A stretch of DNA of 15,341 nucleotides from positions 1 to 15,341 of the forward strand of contig CAVKMX010000052.1 in assembly GCA_963657295.1 (NCBI GenBank), in the 5' to 3' direction. The notes under the pieces were generated by a model that saw nothing but the letters and a program-made list of their open reading frames with translations, made no database searches and had not been told where the DNA came from. Position numbers and translations under genes: made by a program. Origin of the DNA: CAG-791 sp963657295 (GTDB lineage Bacteria > Bacillota > Clostridia > Lachnospirales > Lachnospiraceae). Positions 13,255 to 15,341 of the stretch are shown in pieces (positions within the stretch are counted from its first letter, which is position 1; the number at the start of each line of letters is the position of its first letter).

Positions 13255-14649
13255 TCAGATCACACGGTGCTCCATCCACCTGCCGCCTGCGAACCTCAGG
13301 ACGAAGCAGATGCTGCGGAAGATCCAGTCGATGAACATTCCGAACCATACCCCGGTCAGCCCGCTGTGCAGCCGCAGGACGAAGAAGTAGCTCAGAATCA
13401 CACGAAACAGCCACATGCTGATCACGCTCACGCTCATCGTGAACCGGGCATCCCCGCCGCAGCGCAGAACATTCGGCAGCGTGAAGCTGCACGACCAGAA
13501 CAGGATGCTGAACAGATCAAACCACCGCAGCACCTCAATGCACATGGCTCCGGACTCCGGTGACAGATGGAACCAGGTCACCGCCGTTGGGGCCAGGATC
13601 AGCAGCAGCACGTTTGTGATGGCCAGTCCGCAGATGGAAACGAGCAGCAGCTGCAGCGCATAGCGCCGCGCCTGTCTCTTTTCTCCGGCACCCAGACACT
13701 GCCCGACCACAGGCACCACCGCAAGGCTCACGGTATTGCCCGGAATGTTCGCCAGCGTCGACACACTGCCCGCCACCGCATTGGCGGCAATGGCCGCCGT
13801 TCCCAGCGTGGAGGTCAGGCTGCTCACGCACAGCTTGCCGATCTGGAAAATGCCGTTCTCAAAGCCCGTCGGAACTCCGATGGACAGCACACGCAGGATG
13901 GGATCACGGCGCGGACGAAGGTTCGACAGCCTCTCAATCCGCAGCGGATTCTCCTGCTGCTGGCCCCGGCGCAGGATCCAGACGGCCGCAAACACACGCC
14001 CCAGCAGCGTTGCCAGCGCAGCGCCGACAACGCCAAGACCCAGACCGTAGATCAGAACGGCATTCCCGCCGATGTTGATGACGTTCATGACAAGACTTGC
14101 CAGCATGCTGATCCTGCTGTTCCCCTGGGCCCGGAACAGCGCCGCACCGCCGTTGTAAAGGCCGATGAAGGGATAGGAAACGGCGCTGATGAGGAAGTAC
14201 TGCTGTGCGTAATGCATGACTTCGTCATCGATGCCGCCGAATACACCGCGCAGAATCTGCCTTGAAAACAGAAGGCACACAATCCCCGTCACGGAAGCGG
14301 AAATGGCCAGCACGCTGTAGAGCTGTGCGGCGCTGTGCCTGGCGCTCCCGGGATCCTTCCGGCCGAGATACTGACTGGCGACAACGGCTCCGCCGGTGGC
14401 CAGAGCTGCCAGAATCTGCAGTATCAGGACATTGATGCTGTCCACCAGCGAAACGCTCGACACCGCTGCCTCTCCCACACCGGATACCATCATGGTATCC
14501 GCCATACCCATGGCAACGCTCAGCACCTGCTCCACGAAAAGCGGGGCGATCAGCGTGATCAGCGCCGACCGCGTGAACAGCGGCTGTCCTTCTTCCTCTT
14601 CTGCCCGTTCCGCTCGCTCTTTCCTGGGCTCTTTTCCCTTTGCATTCAT
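13255..14649 (-). CDS. MATE family multidrug efflux transporter
   Basis: A 464-residue integral membrane protein with about twelve membrane segments in two MatE halves, an export carrier driven by Na+ or H+ gradients. Family signals are the N-terminal IAPLFVEQVLSVAMGMADTMMVSGVG, then GGAVVASQYLGRKD, LYNGGAALFRAQGNS and, in the second half, GVPTGFENGIFQIGK, VPVVGQCLGAGEKRQARR and LPNVLRCGGDARFTM. The first 22 or so residues are charged (Lys/Arg then a run of Glu) and cytoplasmic. The start ATG (14649-14647) overlaps the stop of the upstream AI-2E transporter gene as ATGA, with a weak AAAGAGAAG ribosome site, so translation is coupled. Substrate cannot be told from sequence; drugs, dyes or a metabolite are possible. 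Transcription likely ends at 13105-13145. Confidence 0.92.
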   Translation of the reverse strand: MNAKGKEPRKERAERAEEEEGQPLFTRSALITLIAPLFVEQVLSVAMGMADTMMVSGVGEAAVSSVSLVDSINVLILQILAALATGGAVVASQYLGRKDPGSARHSAAQLYSVLAISASVTGIVCLLFSRQILRGVFGGIDDEVMHYAQQYFLISAVSYPFIGLYNGGAALFRAQGNSRISMLASLVMNVINIGGNAVLIYGLGLGVVGAALATLLGRVFAAVWILRRGQQQENPLRIERLSNLRPRRDPILRVLSIGVPTGFENGIFQIGKLCVSSLTSTLGTAAIAANAVAGSVSTLANIPGNTVSLAVVPVVGQCLGAGEKRQARRYALQLLLVSICGLAITNVLLLILAPTAVTWFHLSPESGAMCIEVLRWFDLFSILFWSCSFTLPNVLRCGGDARFTMSVSVISMWLFRVILSYFFVLRLHSGLTGVWFGMFIDWIFRSICFVLRFAGGRWMEHRVI

Positions 14650-15341
14650 GGCTTCTCTTTCTGCTCCGCTTCCTCTGCCCTTCTCTTCTCCTCACGCCCG
14701 GCAAACCGGGACACATCGATTCCCAGTGCACGAACCCAGGAGCTGCTCTCCTTCTGATTGGCATGGAAATCCGTGGCGGTCATATCTCCCACTGCCCGCT
14801 CCGCGCCCTCCTCATAGTAGGCAACGGTCTGCATGTGCTCGGAGCTGGTTGTTTTGCCCTTCTTGTGCAGGAGATGGTTGACCAGCCGCGCCGCGGCACG
14901 GTAGAACACGGCAAAGAGGGGGACGCCGATGACCCAGCCGGCAACCCCCCACAGACCGCCGAAGAGCATAATCGCAAAGATCACCCAGAAATTGGACAGG
15001 CCGGTGGAATCCCCCAGAATCTTCGGTCCGAGGATGTACCCGTCGAACGTCTGCAGCACCAAGCACAGCAGCACGAACCACAGCGCATCCAGCGGATTGA
15101 TCATGAACACAATGACACCGCCGACCACCGCGCCGATGAAGGGTCCGAAGAACGGAATTACATTCGTGAAGCCGACGATGAACGATGCCAGCACCGGAAA
15201 GGGCGTATGCGTGATGAATTCCGTCGCGATAAAGCAAAGGATGCCGATGATGAAGGAATCCAGAATTTTCCCCGTAAGAAATCCCACGAAGGTGCGGTTG
15301 ATATAGCGGCAGGCTCCCACCACCTCGTTGCCCCATTTCTC
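14646..15341 (-). CDS. AI-2E family transporter, C-terminal part (5' end outside window)
   Basis: The frame is open through the window end, so the start lies beyond base 15341; 231 residues are present. The in-frame GTG at 15323 is internal. Several membrane segments are visible, with the family hallmark FTNVIPFFGPFIGAVVGG followed by FDGYILGPKILGDSTGLSNFWVIFAIMLFGGLWGVAGWVIGVPLFA, typical of AI-2E/TqsA-type permeases. A cytoplasmic tail of about 85 residues ends in a charged segment rich in Glu, Lys and Arg. Members export the quorum signal AI-2 or act as Na+/H+ antiporters, so the name does not fix the substrate. The stop overlaps the MATE start, and the two genes form an operon read on the minus strand. 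Confidence 0.9.
   Translation of the reverse strand, partial: EKWGNEVVGACRYINRTFVGFLTGKILDSFIIGILCFIATEFITHTPFPVLASFIVGFTNVIPFFGPFIGAVVGGVIVFMINPLDALWFVLLCLVLQTFDGYILGPKILGDSTGLSNFWVIFAIMLFGGLWGVAGWVIGVPLFAVFYRAAARLVNHLLHKKGKTTSSEHMQTVAYYEEGAERAVGDMTATDFHANQKESSSWVRALGIDVSRFAGREEKRRAEEAEQKEKP

Noticed and set aside
13567..14265. 232-codon plus-strand frame within the MATE region
   Set aside because: Low-complexity Gln/Arg/His-rich translation, antisense to a clear twelve-segment transporter.

Overview
The window reads as a moderately GC-rich chromosome segment of a Clostridia bacterium, most likely Lachnospiraceae-like. The grounds are the gene order mreC-mreD-PBP2-rodA-mgsA-carboxypeptidase, a long PBP2 with a large internal insertion, an HlyD-like envelope protein beside sepF, strong AGGAGG-type ribosome sites and sigma-A-type promoters with 17-bp spacers. 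Species is inferred only. A run of 34 N at 5535-5568 shows this is a draft assembly.

Left part (1-6646, + strand): an elongasome operon. It holds the 3' end of mreC, then mreD, the class B transpeptidase PBP2, the SEDS glycosyltransferase RodA, methylglyoxal synthase and a D,D-carboxypeptidase lipoprotein. Genes overlap or are spaced by a few bases. MreC/MreD scaffold the RodA-PBP2 pair that inserts lateral-wall peptidoglycan, and the carboxypeptidase trims the stem peptides. The mgsA gene is cut by a scaffold gap whose two flanks are the same 55 bp, so the gap is almost certainly an assembly artefact and the gene is intact. minCDE, which often sits between PBP2 and rodA in Clostridia, is absent.

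Middle part (6647-9640, + strand): a strong promoter overlaid by three alternating inverted half-sites drives a small uncharacterised P-loop protein. It is followed by a hairpin terminator and a membrane-anchored HlyD-like protein, then sepF with its own near-consensus promoter and a tail hairpin terminator. SepF anchors FtsZ to the membrane. The P-loop and HlyD-like proteins have unknown roles, and their position suggests envelope or division work.

Next (9667-13025, + strand): aroB, lspA and rluD are translationally coupled by 4-bp overlaps. A cytidylate-kinase-like gene follows with its own near-consensus promoter and a TAAGGAGG ribosome site.

Right part (13026-15341): an intergenic region rich in hairpins and small tandem repeats separates convergent genes. 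On the minus strand an AI-2E family transporter (cut by the window end) overlaps a MATE efflux protein by 4 bp. I saw no mobile elements, CRISPR arrays, rRNA or tRNA. The least explained items are the triple half-site promoter, the P-loop/HlyD-like/SepF neighbourhood, and the substitution at the catalytic Asp of MgsA.
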